From Styela clava (taxonomy: Eukaryota; Chordata; Ascidiacea; Stolidobranchia; Styelidae), in assembly GCF_964204865.1 (NCBI RefSeq), contig NC_135254.1:9305001-9369000 (forward strand): a stretch of 64,000 nt of DNA, written 5' to 3'. The notes below the pieces were generated by a model. It saw only the letters and a list, made by a program, of their open reading frames with translations. It made no database searches and was not told the DNA's origin. The translations under genes were made by a program, and so were the position numbers. How positions within the stretch are numbered: the first letter of the stretch is position 1; each line of letters begins with the position of its first letter. Positions 25,901-37,500 of the stretch are shown piece by piece.

Positions 25901-27716
25901 ACCCTTTTTTCCCTTTGCTTGTAGCGTAAATTAGTAATTTTATCTGTTGTCTGGTTTAGCGTTTTTCTTTCGGTCATTTCGCATCACGTATTCGTCGTGT
26001 AAGAGCCGCAGATATTTGTCCGTATTGTGGACTGTTTACTTATCTGTAATTGTATTAGCCGACCGGATCAGAAAACAATTGGTAAGAAATTAGCCTTTTT
26101 GTTGTTCATATGCTTTGTGACTTAAGTTAACCAATTGTTTTAATTCATTTAAGAAAACCGATGTTCTTTGCCAAGTGTATAAAGAAGAAGCTGATTTATG
26201 CACGTGTCTTGTTTGTGGACAAAGGGGCTGAGAGTGGCGCGTTCAATACGTTTTCATTGTGTCTTGTCTATATAGATTCCGGGCTATCAAAAGACGTGAA
26301 AACTTTAACCACTAAATCTACTATTTGTACCATACTACTAACTTATGTCTATTTAAAAATAATTTTAACAAAAAAAGAAGAATTTTTATTTTTTTTAAGA
26401 ACACACCTTCAGCTTCAGATAATGATATACCATCATCTTTTCTACAAGGAACTTCAAGTGGAGCTTCCACTGTTTTTCCTTTGGTGCTAGCTTTGATAGT
26501 TGTTGTTGTCGTTGTTGTAGAGCTAGTTTTCGCTCGGAGATATTCTAAAGATTGTTCGTTCAATTTCATGAGATATTCCATCTTTTGGTCATTCATTAGT
26601 GAATCATGTTTCCTCTTCGAAATTCCATCAATACATTTTCCATTTTCAACCAACTTTGAAGGCCCACAAACACACTACAAATTTAAAAAGTTTAAAAGAT
26701 TTCTTGAATAGTCATCAAATTAAAATCTATACATGCATGTCGGAAATATTTGCCTAGATTTTCTAGGAATTTCATTTTAGATGATAATTGAAGTGATTGC
26801 ACCACGCCATATTCACTGAAATATTTCAGATGAAATATCAGCCAATATTTACGTTCTGTTTGTTTAAAATCAAGTTTTAAATAAGTCATAATTTTTGGCA
26901 ATTTTTAGGTCAAGGTTGTTTTGAAGACCAATGAGCTCCGAAATAGTGCTAATGTAACTAAATGCTTCAAACAGATTCTTTTAGATACAATATCAGCCTA
27001 TATATATATAGTTTGTTTATTAATGAGTATGTTTGTTTAGTATGACTTTTACCTTTGCCATAATCTTCGGCAATTTTTAAGTAAATATCGTTTGAAAGAC
27101 CAATGAACTCTGAAATTAATGCTAATGTTGTTAAGATCAAAGATGTTCATAAATGTAACCTTTGTCGGTCCTGTGCTTCCCCCACTATATAATTGATCCT
27201 GGTCGTTTGAACAAGTGTCATGATCCCAACAAGTTTGATCCGTATTCCACCTTTATTAATATAAAATTTCAATTATTTGTAAAATTATATTTTTGCAATA
27301 GTGTAAAATAATGTGTAAATTCATATTAACATAGATGTAAAAAGTATGGTATGTATAAACAAAAAAAGTCATATTAACAATATATCGTTCCTCTCTTATT
27401 CTAATTACTGGTTGAAATAGAAGAGAGTTAAAGACAAATAGTACTATTGATACCTTTGAGAAAATTGTCCTGGAGGACAGGGAAGACATACTGATTGTCC
27501 TGGATTTTTCGAAGGATCTCTCGTAAATTCACATTGTTCTACCATGAAAAATCCTGGTGGACATTTGAAGCATAACTGAACTCGATATGCAGTGGAAGCT
27601 TCGTGTTGGTATTTTGGCCAATCATTTGGCCTTTGTCTCAAAGCACTTGATTTAGATGGAACGCATAGAATTGTTAAAATTATTACCAATGGTATTAAAC
27701 AATTAGACACCGTCAT
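16902..27716 (-). CDS. TNF-receptor-like protein with tandem death domains and Pro-rich repeat tail (receptor B), 16-exon model
   Basis: Paralogue of receptor A, same strand, about 5 kb upstream of its start. Coding exons: 27454-27716, 27160-27250, 26407-26674, 25352-25510, 24952-25026, 24199-24373, 22231-22289, 21626-21733, 21137-21298, 20719-20748, 20511-20612, 19854-20081, 18754-19203, 17936-18050, 17402-17460, 16902-16951. All junctions are GT-AG and in frame, summing to 797 aa plus TAA. Order: signal peptide about 1-25; TNFR cysteine-rich module about 49-132; Thr-rich stalk (run of seven Thr) about 168-190, probably O-glycosylated; membrane span about 220-245; acidic/basic linker to 363; death domain 1 at 364-449; short linker; death domain 2 at 464-545; helical segment to 573; Pro/Gly-rich repeats 574-723; acidic and Ser/Lys-rich tail. 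Signalling by DD adaptors is inferred from the family. Confidence 0.82.
18754..19203 (-). repeat. Coding repeat in receptor B: about 44-residue Pro/Gly-rich units
   Basis: A single 450-nt exon, phase 1 at both ends, encodes two full and two partial copies of a unit with the pattern PEPxxGPxTEPNxNGAVxET followed by a Gln/Pro/Asp stretch. It reads as a coding minisatellite of about 132 bp. It has no counterpart in receptor A. The AVEE in one unit fits the loose major TRAF2-binding consensus, but this is weak evidence. Confidence 0.7.
19854..20612 (-). other. Receptor B death domain 2 (two exons)
   Basis: Exon 20511-20612 encodes AFAIVEWKMPPERARNF and LKLNQTQIKKIEQ. Exon 19854-20081 encodes GLALWRSQNIKPATLEDLL and NNADIADIICKEFGM. 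These match the two halves of a canonical death domain. A 30-nt micro-exon (20719-20748) joins DD1 to DD2. Confidence 0.8.
21137..21733 (-). other. Receptor B death domain 1 (two exons, 108 + 162 nt)
   Basis: Exon 21626-21733 holds the first helices (VSRIFEHRILTKDD, LLSRHVLQL, ILNKIDNM). Exon 21137-21298 holds AVKWFKESKPVDATL and LASLRRHNFNRIADEIVQEL. The conserved Trp and the ATL start of helix 5 are present. Exon sizes equal those of receptor A DD1. Confidence 0.8.
22373..23980. mobile_element. Probable TIR element, 1.6 kb, with internal tandem duplications, in a receptor B intron
   Basis: Bounded by ACTGTATATTC at the left and an inverted ACCGTATATTCGCGC at the right; both ends also carry CGCGAAT-type motifs. 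It contains a direct repeat of about 260 bp spaced 316 bp (GCGAGGG at 22574 and 22890) and another of about 120 bp (23383-23505, 23540-23655). No transposase frame and no clear target duplication. Confidence 0.55.
24551..24864. mobile_element. hAT-like MITE, 314 bp
   Basis: The ends are CAGCGGTTCCCAA and TTGGGAACCACTG. The flanks CCTTACAT (24543-24550) and CGTTACAT (24865-24872) match at 7 of 8. It lies in a receptor B intron. Confidence 0.87.
26407..27716 (-). other. Receptor B ectodomain exons
   Basis: Exons 1-3 of receptor B. The cysteine-rich module has the same spacing as receptor A, with shared RWNxDxxCWD and STGPT motifs. After the last cysteine both proteins carry a GISKRxHxxLM motif that is not part of a standard TNFR module. 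Exon 3 then encodes a Thr-rich, mucin-like stalk where receptor A has a Cys/Pro stalk. Confidence 0.78.
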
Positions 27717-28604
27717 GTTGACTTCTTATGTATCTAACAAATAATGTAAATTAATATCATTTTGGAACAGAACTGATAGGACACATAACATGATATTTTT
27801 AGCCGAACAAAATTATGGGAGTGTTACTCTGCCACTCTCGATTTGCATAGTGCAATTCATGCTTCATCAAATCAGATCTACATGGGAATAAGGTAATTTG
27901 GGTCGTAAGCGAATGTATTTAGATGACAAATTTTTCAAAGCCGTGTTCTGTACTACAGTGTCCATACATAGTGTTACTCGCACTTGAAGTACAGTACCGG
28001 TACTCTTCAAAATAAATAAATCCGTTTATTTTAAGTTTGTTTGTTTATTAGTAAGTAGTTCAACTAACCTTATTTTGACTCAATATGCATGAATCAATAA
28101 TCCTGATAAATAATAGTATGAATCATTCATTATACATTCAAACCTACAGCTATTAACAGTATAAAGCGTCATTTTCCTATATATTTGAGCAAAGCAAATA
28201 AAACATTTATACCAATATAAACCATATTTAAATGTGCAACTTCGATTGTGACAATTTGAAAGTGTACTAATTTAGTTATTGGAAGGCCTTTCCTCTTGGA
28301 AAAACACCATAGTCTGACAGTATGCACGTCTCTCTGTTGATATCACTTAGCACTCTAGCAGCATAGACAGCTGGGCAGCCTGACCGTAAGTACAGAAGTA
28401 AGTATACCCAAGTAAGTTTTTTCATAGATTTCAAACAATATTATTTGCCCAAGAAATGTTACTAAGTTATGAGATATCTATACCAAACATACAAAATGAC
28501 AAGAAAAGCCCTGAAAGGCTGCAATTGAGGAACTAATATTTGTAATAGTGACGTAATGCTGTCTTTTTAAATATCTGGGGAATTCCCATGTAGTTGTTTC
28601 GGTT
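27717..28604. other. Upstream region of receptor B
   Basis: No gene seen. A pyrimidine-AG acceptor-like site (TTATTTGTTAG, minus strand) lies about 20 nt above the receptor B ATG and may mark a leader exon or a spliced leader. Confidence 0.4.
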
Positions 28605-28910
28605 GCCAGGTGTAGCGCGGCGGTATGACTCATCGTACGATCGTACCAAGCGTTAGGAATACGCTCGCCACCGCACCTCTGATTACCCTGCGTGTGTTCG
28701 CATTTCGCAGGTTCGAATCCCATACGGGGGTGTCTATGTGCGGAAGGCTTGCTGGACTCCTCGCAGCCGTAAGGTGGTTAACGTAAACGCTAGTCGGTTA
28801 CGGCCTCCTCCAACATCGAGTCCATGCTTCCGAAAACAAATAACTAACTAATCCCATACCGACATGGAATGGTAACCGGACGAGAGGCCGTGGTTCACCA
28901 ATTAATTACA
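28605..28910 (+). mobile_element. tRNA-derived SINE, best head
   Basis: The head carries an A-box-like TAGCGCGGCGGT (28613-28624) and an exact B box GGTTCGAATCC (28710-28720), the internal pol III promoter. The body has GGTTACGGCCTCCTCCA, CATGGAATGGTAACCGG and GAGAGGCCGTGGTTC, found in many other places in the window. Confidence 0.82.
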
Positions 28911-29030
28911 AAATAATAAAAACTGATTATGAAATCAGGAGAGTAAACAAACCTTGGACAAAGTCCAAAACGTACAAGATATAAGATGGAAGGTATTGCC
29001 AATAAGAAGTGGTACGTGTTCACTCACCTA
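28905..29030 (+). repeat. Dispersed repeat, second copy
   Basis: See the 14700-14845 copy. Roughly 85 percent identical over about 115 bp by eye. Confidence 0.6.
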
Positions 29031-30464
29031 AAACTATTGAATCAAATCATTCACACTCGCACACACACACAACCATAGAGCAGTGATAAAATTAGAAAAA
29101 AGACAGAAGATTTAGATAAATTATATGGTAACCAAGAAATTAAAAGATGGAATGTAAAAAATTGTTTTCTCACACCATTTTGATAATTTTATAAATATTC
29201 CCAAAGAAGAGTGAACAGTATTTGATATAAGGACAAAAAATGATTCGCCAAGCTGAATATAATTGAAGTCAAAAGGCCAAATTGCCCAACCAAAGTTGAG
29301 TGTAGGAAGAAGTGGGCCAAACTTTTTCATTCACCAAACACATGCCAAAATATTGCCAAATTGTAGTCCAGATTACATCAATTATTAAATACTACTGGTA
29401 ACAGTTTAAGTATAATATAATTAGATTAGGGGATTGATACTGAGGTAGGTATTGTAATTTATTGGTTATGGTGAGTGGGAACAAGAATAAAGGAATGAAA
29501 GATTTTTTTTCATAGGATCCTTTGAGATTAATACGGAAGATTCATCAGAGTCAGTCTTTGGAAACTTATATTTCTCGTCATTCGATGATTGTGACGTAGC
29601 CTAAAAACGATCTGCGAGTAGGTGTTTAAAAGATTGCATATATGGATATATGTTGAGCTATTAATTATTAGCAGATAAATGAAATTGTTAAATTGATTTT
29701 AAGAGGTATGGACCATTAAATTCGTATCCCTTTATATTGGTATTTGGAGGATCCAAAAGCAATTTCTGTTTGGGACACAATTGTCACACCATGCAAAAAC
29801 ACTCAATTTTGATCATATCACACGATCTACACTTTGGTCAACAAGTCAACTCCACAGCAATAGCTTACCTAAACATAAAGTACATGCTTACATTGAGAGG
29901 TAGAAAACCACATCAAATTAAAATCACCAACACAAAATTAAAAATTTATTAAAGGGGACTGGGGAGAATCCAATATAGCTCGACTGCTCGCCCAGTTACA
30001 ATACTTGGTATATTGCAGGAACTATAGCATGCTGTCTACATCCCTCATCTGGATATATCACCAGTCATGCCGAAAACAAAAGCCATCCACCTGTAATAAG
30101 AATAATTCCACACCAAAAAAAGCATGACCATGCAATTGTCAGAAAGTGAACAGCTATTCATAAAAAACACCGTCCAAGTATGTCAGTTACCATCTGACAA
30201 AGCAAACAACATATATACTGTATATATATATACATACACAGTGATAAGAGTGCCTTCACCAGATTGCGATTGGAACAAGACTAATTACAATTTGAAGCAG
30301 GTATAAAAGAGCTACACAGTAGTAGCTGCAGGAACTATAACAGGATTTCCATAGCTGTTCATAGCTGACAAAAAAACAAAGTGCAAGTGAGGAATGTCCC
30401 GATTTTTTGTCATGTATCGTCAAAAAGATATTCATTTTCTTTAAGGTTTTAATTGCTTCAAAAC
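29031..30464. other. Unassigned stretch
   Basis: AT-rich. Short frames only; nothing recognised. Confidence 0.5.
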
Positions 30465-32290
30465 TATTAACACGTATCAGTGAGTTTTTGAAACAGTAAT
30501 TTAAAATATTTGGAGACTAGATAAGACTTGACTTGTTTTTGAAAAGATTTTTTAGACTTCAATGTTTTCAAATTTGAGGGAAGAGAGTTTCAAAGTTTGG
30601 GTCCATCAAAACACAGGGAATGCTGGCTCACAGATTTACTCATGAAAGGAGCTACTTCTTCGGTTGGAGGTATTTTTGATAAGTATGTCGTCGAAGCAAT
30701 TTGGTAGTGCGTTATTATGAAAGTCATAAGCTAATGATAATACTTCAAATTTCATCATATCTTCAACCTTAAGTATATTTGGTGATTTGAAGTAATGGTC
30801 TACACTTTCATAACTTTTTTTCTTGAAGACAATTCTTGAAAAATTATTACACGTATTTTGCAATTTTGAGACTAGTGTTTTGTTTCAATGAAGCCAAACT
30901 GAGCAACAGTATCGGATGTGGCTGAGTAATAATGATTGATACATTGCTAGTAAAGCCGATTGATTGACACACTGGGAAACCTTGGCAGGAATTGCCAAAC
31001 TTTTTTTGCTTTACCAATAACATGTGTAATTTGTGATTTCCAAGATAGATTTTCATCAAAGATAACTCCCAAATTTATTTCACTCACTCTTTCAATTTCT
31101 TTGCCATTGAGTGATAAAGATTTTGAGCAATTCAAATTTTTATGTTTATTAGGATGGAATAGTACAAATTTAGTCTTGTTGGCATTAAGAAATAGTTTAT
31201 CAACCAGCATCCAACTGTGAATGTTGGCTAGTTCTTGGTTCGCAACTGCGAATAGATCTTCCAGATTTTCCCCAGAGAATCAAGTCTGTGCCATCAGCAA
31301 ACATGATTGACCCAGATGAGTCCAGACACCTAGGCGTGTCGTATATATAGGCTAGGAAGAACAATGGGCCAAGTAAAGATCCTTGGGGAACTCCGTGCTT
31401 CATTACACAAATATTAGTAGAGAATGAATTGTCATGGTGTACGACTTGCTTTCTGTCATGCAGGTAGCTCCGGATCCAATTGAGTGGGATCCCTCTTATT
31501 CCATTGTGATAGAGCTTACTTAGAAGGATTGAATGGTCAATGGTGTCAAAAGATTTAGAAATATTCCAATAGCATATTGCTTTTTTTCAAACGCCTTCGT
31601 TAGTTTATGTACCAAGACATTAGCAGCCATAGCAGTGTAGTGTTGCTTGCGGAAACCAAACTGATGCGAATACAGAATATTAGTGCTTTTAAAATAATTT
31701 GACATCCTACTATACATTATTTTTTCAAGGATTTTGGAAAACGATGGAAGAAGACTGATAGGCCTATAGTTTCTATGATCAAAAACATTACCCTTTTTAA
31801 GAAGAGGGAGAACTTTGGCCGTCTTAAAGCTTTCAATGAATAGTCCAGTGGATAGAGAGAGGTTAAATATATATGTCAGGATATTAATAATATGTTCTGG
31901 AATATATTTCTAAATTTTGAATGGAATACCATCAATTCCAAAGCTGGACGTTGGCTTCAATTCGTTTATGATGTTTTTGATTTTTAATGATGTGGTTGGC
32001 CTTAAAAACACAAATGAGCCATCTTGCTTCCCTAGATATGATGAGCGATTTTTATCACAGCTAGCTGGTTGCGGCATATTGTCAAGCAAGCTTTGTGCCC
32101 CTTGGGAAAAGTGTTTACTGAATCTATTTGCAATTTGTGTACTACTACATTCGAGTCCCACAGAAGGGCAAGAACTGGTTTGGTTTTTACTGATTAGTTC
32201 ATTATTTGTTCTCCACACTGCATTAACCTTCTTCTTGGTATTATTGGACACGAGATGTACATATGGATTGTTTTGATATTGCCCGCACTG
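30465..32290 (-). mobile_element. Decayed CR1/Jockey-like LINE (RT fragment), minus strand
   Basis: Broken RT coding remnants in several frames. Pieces in order: SSFGIDGIPFKI (31910-32251), HQFGFRKQH (31520-31717), HGVPQGSLLGPLFF with FADG in place of the active-site FADD (31200-31403), ANKTKFVLFHPNK and LGVIFDENLSWK (30947-31210), and a C-terminal part with DFHNNALPNCF (30636-30863). Frameshifts and stops show it is dead. The 3' coding end is near 30465. Confidence 0.85.
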
Positions 32291-34308
32291 TACGCCAAGT
32301 ATCTAATACCTAAGTAGTGTCGCGGAGATAAGAACATTACTTGTTCCAAAATTTGTGCTACTATTAAATGCATATTAGGTTTCACATTTGAATCCTACGT
32401 CGCAACGCTATCTATGTGTTTGTTTTTCAATACGTCGATATTTCACGTTCCTATGATTTTACAAACTCGTTTCAGAATGCATAATAAAGACGCAGGTACT
32501 GTTTTATAGACAAATTGATATTTAATTACTATCGGTATATGCTTCATGTGCTTCACGCAGTCAAAAACATCGTATATTTTTGGTCTCAAAGCGGAACGCC
32601 TCCCTTAACTTTACAGTTTCCGATTTTACTACATATGCCTACATTTAAAGCCTTCCCGACTGTCTTCATTGACCATATTGTCATCGCTAACGATACAAAT
32701 GATCCGAATTTAGATTTTTTATGTACATCAAAAGGATAATGAAATAGTCTGCCGTTTTCAAGCATTGAGAATTTACTTATTTGCCCAGACATGCTTTTCT
32801 GTTGACGTTGTTCATTGTTACATTCACGTGAACGTCCGAACAGGACCAAATATAATTGATTTTACATGTGATACTTAATTTGTTCTTAATTCTTAAAGTT
32901 CGGACTCTTTGCTGACTTCAGCAATTGTGGGTCACGTTTTATTTTTTCCGAAAATTCACGACACATTTCTTTCAAGTTGAAGTATAATAAAAGCTCAGTT
33001 TTCATTAGTTGTTGTATTCATACTCAAATTAACTTTATCTTTTAGCTTTGTGACGATCCTTGTTTCATTTGTTAAATGATATAATGTGATATTGGTTCCA
33101 TATTTTGGGGGGGGGGGGATCCCCTGGGGGGAGGGGTGAAACACTGTCGAAATCAATAATATAAGTAACTGTGCCATGTTTCAAGCTAAAATACTGAACA
33201 CAGACTGGAAACATTTTCATGTTTTTGTGATTTGAAGGATCAGTTCGAATGCCAAAAAATAACGGAATTTTCAGATATTGAACTAGAATTTACTCAAATC
33301 TTGAAGTGTTGCCTCTTGCCATCTTCGAAAGATTCATGTAAAATATTTGGAAATGTTAATAAAATTGGTATTTCTTTGGCTATTTGAGCCGGACCAAAGC
33401 GAAATTAAAAAGAATAATTCAAAGCTACAAATAAACGGAAGCGATTCAAGAACGGAACAATATCAAATACAGTAATATAACTATCGATATTAGAAAAAAT
33501 AAAGGACAATTATCATCTTATAAAGTACAAGGACAGAAATCTCAAATGAAGGATTGTCCTTTGAAATAAAGGACGGTTGGCAACCCTAATGGTAAGCCTA
33601 CATAAAAGGCACTCAATATAAAGGCCACGTTTTACCTCTCTTAATTTATTGCTTTGCTTCAATCATTTCAATATTTTGTGGCCGGTCCGCGAGATCAATA
33701 TATTTGATGTTAACGGTCCGCCGAGGAAAAATGGTTGGGATCCATTCACTGGTAGAGACTACAGGATAGAATAGTGTGTACATATGCATCCCGGGGACAG
33801 GAAAGCCGATAAGACGTATTATCTATATGGCCAACCACGGCCACTCGTCCGGTTACCATTGCATCTCGGGTATGGAATTAGGTAGTTATTTTTTGTTTTC
33901 GGAAGCATGGACTTGATGGTAGAGGAAGCCGTAACTGTTTCTCATTGGTCACCATGTCCATATATGTAAGCATCGCTCTGTGGTTATTGGATACGAAATC
34001 AACCTATTGATCCTTTTGTTATTATGTTGTTGTTGTTTTTCTTGATATCTTCTTCTTATCGTTATGAAAAACCGCCATTCTCTTTAACTACTAGGCCACA
34101 ACATAAAAGTGCAATGTTCTTCTCTTATATTGGTATGGTTGTAGAAGTAATACAGGAAAGTATGAGACTAGCTGAAAATGGTTCGTTACAGATGTCATTT
34201 CCTTGAGTCATCATGGACAGATTTGAAGTTAAAGAAAACTTTTCCGACTCTAACTCGACTACTGGAAGCCTCACTCGTGGGTGTCTATACGACATCTTTA
34301 TCTTGGTG
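32291..34308. other. Unassigned stretch with MITE and SINE scraps
   Basis: Contains the SINE at 33783-33990, an 11-G run near 33109, a hAT-end-like GGTTGGCAACCCTA near 33573 and GGTTGGGATCC near 33732. No gene. Confidence 0.5.
33783..33990 (-). mobile_element. SINE copy (body)
   Basis: On the minus strand: ACGGCTTCCTCTACCATCAA, TGCTTCCGAAAAC, GGTAACCGGACGAG and the 3' TATCGGCTTTCCTGTCC. Confidence 0.72.
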
Positions 34309-35077
34309 GAGATGTTTTTTGAAAATCGCCAAAATTCATTTCCAAATGCTTAGCTGTCAAATCTGTCTTACTCTAGATTACATAGGACAAACTCGACTGA
34401 TATGCTGGAATCGAAAATCATTTAGCTTCTGTATCACTTAATGGTAAAATTAACCTTCAATTGCCGTTCTTACTAATTTATTAACGTCTTCTTTGTACTT
34501 TTCCAAGTATCCAAATATCTGTTGCGTATTCAATATTCATTGACCTAAAAAAAGCGTTTGACGCAGTGGACCACAAAGTATTTCTGCACAAATTATCAAA
34601 TTACGGTATACGAGGTATTTTACTGCGACTCCTAGCCAACTATTTAACCACAATTTTTTTAATTATCAAATGACACAAAATCTTCAAAACCCTCTATTAC
34701 CTGTGGCATCCCACAAGGCTCGATGTTTTGTTTTTTATATGTGATAGACCTTCCAAATGCCTCTGCCTCCAATTTGCTCACAGAACTCTTTGCTGATGTC
34801 CACCCCATCAATGTCATTATTGCAGGAAAAAATAAGTGAGGTACTCATTAAAGTTCAAAACTGGATGGACATAAAATTTCTCATAATTTCTAGAAACAAA
34901 AAATTCAAATTTACAGCTTTCCAAGTTACAATTGACAACCAATCTCTTGGAAAAGTAGACTTCTATAAATACCTAGGCATACATATTGACGAAAACTAGA
35001 TCGGACTAAACATGTGAAAGATGTGCTTGGAAAATTGTCACAGGCTATTGGTATTGTGGGTAAAGTTGGCAAGCTTC
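34309..35077 (+). mobile_element. Dead LINE fragment, copy 1 (RT palm and thumb)
   Basis: Encodes [23 protein letters not shown], a damaged active-site region (LFADVHP), KYLGIHIDEN and LGKLSQAIGIVG, with stops and shifts. It is nearly identical to 47677-48003 plus 50045-50497 and shares the same defects. It is cut at 35077 by the start of a hAT-like element. Confidence 0.85.
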
Positions 35078-35765
35078 TAGGGCTGGGAATGGTTAATCGG
35101 TTAACCGATTTCAAATGGTTAACGGTTACGATTCATTTTAACCGTTAACTGACATCTCAGGTACAAATCATCTTTATAATGAAAAATTCCTTCAAAAATG
35201 ATTACGTCATCACAAATTTATCTCCTGTGGAGTTTAATTCAAAAGAATATCACTAACTGTATTGGTAAGGACTCAATAAATGTAAAAAATAATTTATGTA
35301 CCAAAATGGCTGATTATGCAAAATTTGACAATGATAAATTCAGAATCAGTTTTCGATAAAAATATATTGTTCACGATTTTATTTCAAAATCGTATATTCA
35401 ATGTCATCCAACAAGTGCGCAGTTGGTGCCGTTTTTCTTTATGATATCTCCAAATAGAATTTGTACACCGAACATTGAAAATTTGTCATATACATGGCAT
35501 TAAATAACGAAATCGGGTTTTACTGAAATACTACCATATGTTCGAACCACGCTGCATATCTCTTGCAGCAGAGCGATCATGAAACTATCTCGATTCGTGA
35601 ATATTTGTGATCGATATCGGGATAGGATCAAGCGAAAATCCTTTGTAACCATTGTGACGTAACAAGCTAAAATTATAAATTATAACGTGAAACGTCATGA
35701 CGCGGTTAACCGGTTAATTTTACTCGGTTAACGGTTAAAGTGTTTTCTCTGAAATTCCCAGTCCT
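35078..35765 (-). mobile_element. hAT-like element with GGTTAACCG subterminal arrays, copy 1
   Basis: Begins TAGGGCTGGGAATGG and ends ATTCCCAGTCCT. Both ends carry arrays of GGTTAACCG and CGGTTAAC motifs. Interior segments are the reverse complement of those in 56938-57562. It interrupts LINE copy 1. No target duplication is found because the far flank is a SINE piece. Confidence 0.8.
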
Positions 35766-35872
35766 GCGGTAGCCCGTTGGTTACGGCCTCCTTCCAAGGA
35801 GGTGCGATGGTACGCCATATGAATAAGTCGTCTCATCGCCTTTCCTTCCGCGCAGCAAATCTTAATGTCGAA
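35766..35872 (+). mobile_element. SINE copy with internal deletion
   Basis: GGTTACGGCCTCCT joined directly to GGTACGCCATATGA and TCATCGCCTTTCCTTCC. About 80 bp of the body is missing. It abuts the right end of the hAT-like element. Confidence 0.6.
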
Positions 35873-37497
35873 TGCAACAATATAGTAAGTCACAACTACT
35901 GGAACTAGACTAATTCTAACTTATTGACAAAGGAACAACGAGCGCGACTTTTAGAAATGTGAACTAGTATTTAAAGAGGAAGGAAATATCACTGACAAAG
36001 CGAAACAGGTCGGGGCATGGTAGTCCTCTTCGGACAATTCTCAATATTTAGTAATACAATGTGGAGTGTCACACATTTGCGGTCACAATTTCAATCAAAG
36101 AAAATTCCGCCGTCAACAATGACAAATAAATTTTTGATCAAGTGAAACGCCCAATGTTTATATCACTGTACCATATATATACGAGGACACATCACGTTGG
36201 AATTGAATAATAACTTGCGTTTTTTTAAAAGCAAATCAAGTGATAATTCGTACAAAGTGGGAAATATAAAGAATGGCATGCAATGAATCTAAGAACATCG
36301 ATACCAATCTATTTGCTTGTTTGGGAACAAACGTCTTCCTACACCAAGGGTGTGCAACCTTTCTTACATGAGGGCCAGCTTAACTATATGGCGAACCTGC
36401 GAACCCACGCAGAGTGATCAGAAGTGAGGTGGCGACATATGGCTCGATAAACCACACAGCCGCGCCATTTCATGACGCATATTTTAGAAAAAAATGTTCA
36501 CATAACCTCACAAAGGTTGACGTCCAACATGCCACGGCGGCTAATTCGCGATGTGGGGCGGTGGGCTTTTTTGCCTGCACCGGAAAGAATGGGGGAGAGA
36601 GAGAGAGAGGTGTAATGCAACATGATTCCCCATAACCAGGTCATTTGCAACATTTTCACACATTCATTTCATGGCGTATTATTGTTTTTGTTTCTGTGTA
36701 TACTGTTTTTAGAACACTGGCTTCAATTATTACATAAATGTTTACGTGTGATAAGTCAGTTAGTGCTTTTACTGATAATTGTTTATAGAATTTACTATCA
36801 TCGTTTTGATTTATGTTTGTATGCATCTTGATTTTATAGCGTCTTTTCTGACTTACTCGACACGATGGATATTTCTTCTCATTTAAACATTTTTCTCTCG
36901 ACTCTCTTGATTCTATTCATGATTTATGTTTGAACTTTTCTCTCTTGACTCACTCTCTTGGTCCCATATATACTTTCTATTCAAACTTTTCTCTTTTGGC
37001 TTACTCTCTCGGTCCGATCTTCGTTTCCTAAATTTTCCCCTGAACATATTTAAATCCAGCTTAATTATTTGACGTTTTTTGACGTCATTTAGCATCAATG
37101 GTGTCGCTGACACGATGACTTGATAGTCTTTCGCGGCCCCTCGTTAATTGCAGTCGAAACATTGTGTGCCTGTTGTGCTTCTTTTGGACGCGTCAATGGA
37201 CATAACATCGTTTTGCATTTTATGCTGGCACTCTTCTTCAACCTGTTGTTGTTCTTTGACACGTTTTAAAAGGTCGCTTTGCTTTTCAATTATTGGATCA
37301 ATTGCTTCGAAAATTTCAGTGGGTAAAAAATTTTGCCAGAAGGCTGATATTTTTATTTATTTCAAAAATTTCTGTGAACTTCAAGAGATTCGTTTTTTTT
37401 TTTTGTATTCGTTTCTTGTATGCGAAGATGTGATAAGAATAAAAAATGGCGGCACCTTATGGCGATTCCGCAAATGCATATCAGCTGACAAGCCAAC
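35873..37497. other. Unassigned stretch
   Basis: Contains a MITE end at 36346 and a GAGA run near 36598. No supported gene; short open frames lack family features. Confidence 0.5.
36346..36420 (+). repeat. Left-end fragment of a hAT-like MITE
   Basis: CAAGGGTGTGCAACCTTTCT resembles the left end of the 11184-11494 element. No matching right end was found. Confidence 0.4.
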
Positions 37498-37500
37498 TTA

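Noticed and set aside
28611..28735. A functional tRNA gene
   Set aside because: Boxes A and B are present but no cloverleaf with paired acceptor stem can be drawn; it is the head of a SINE.
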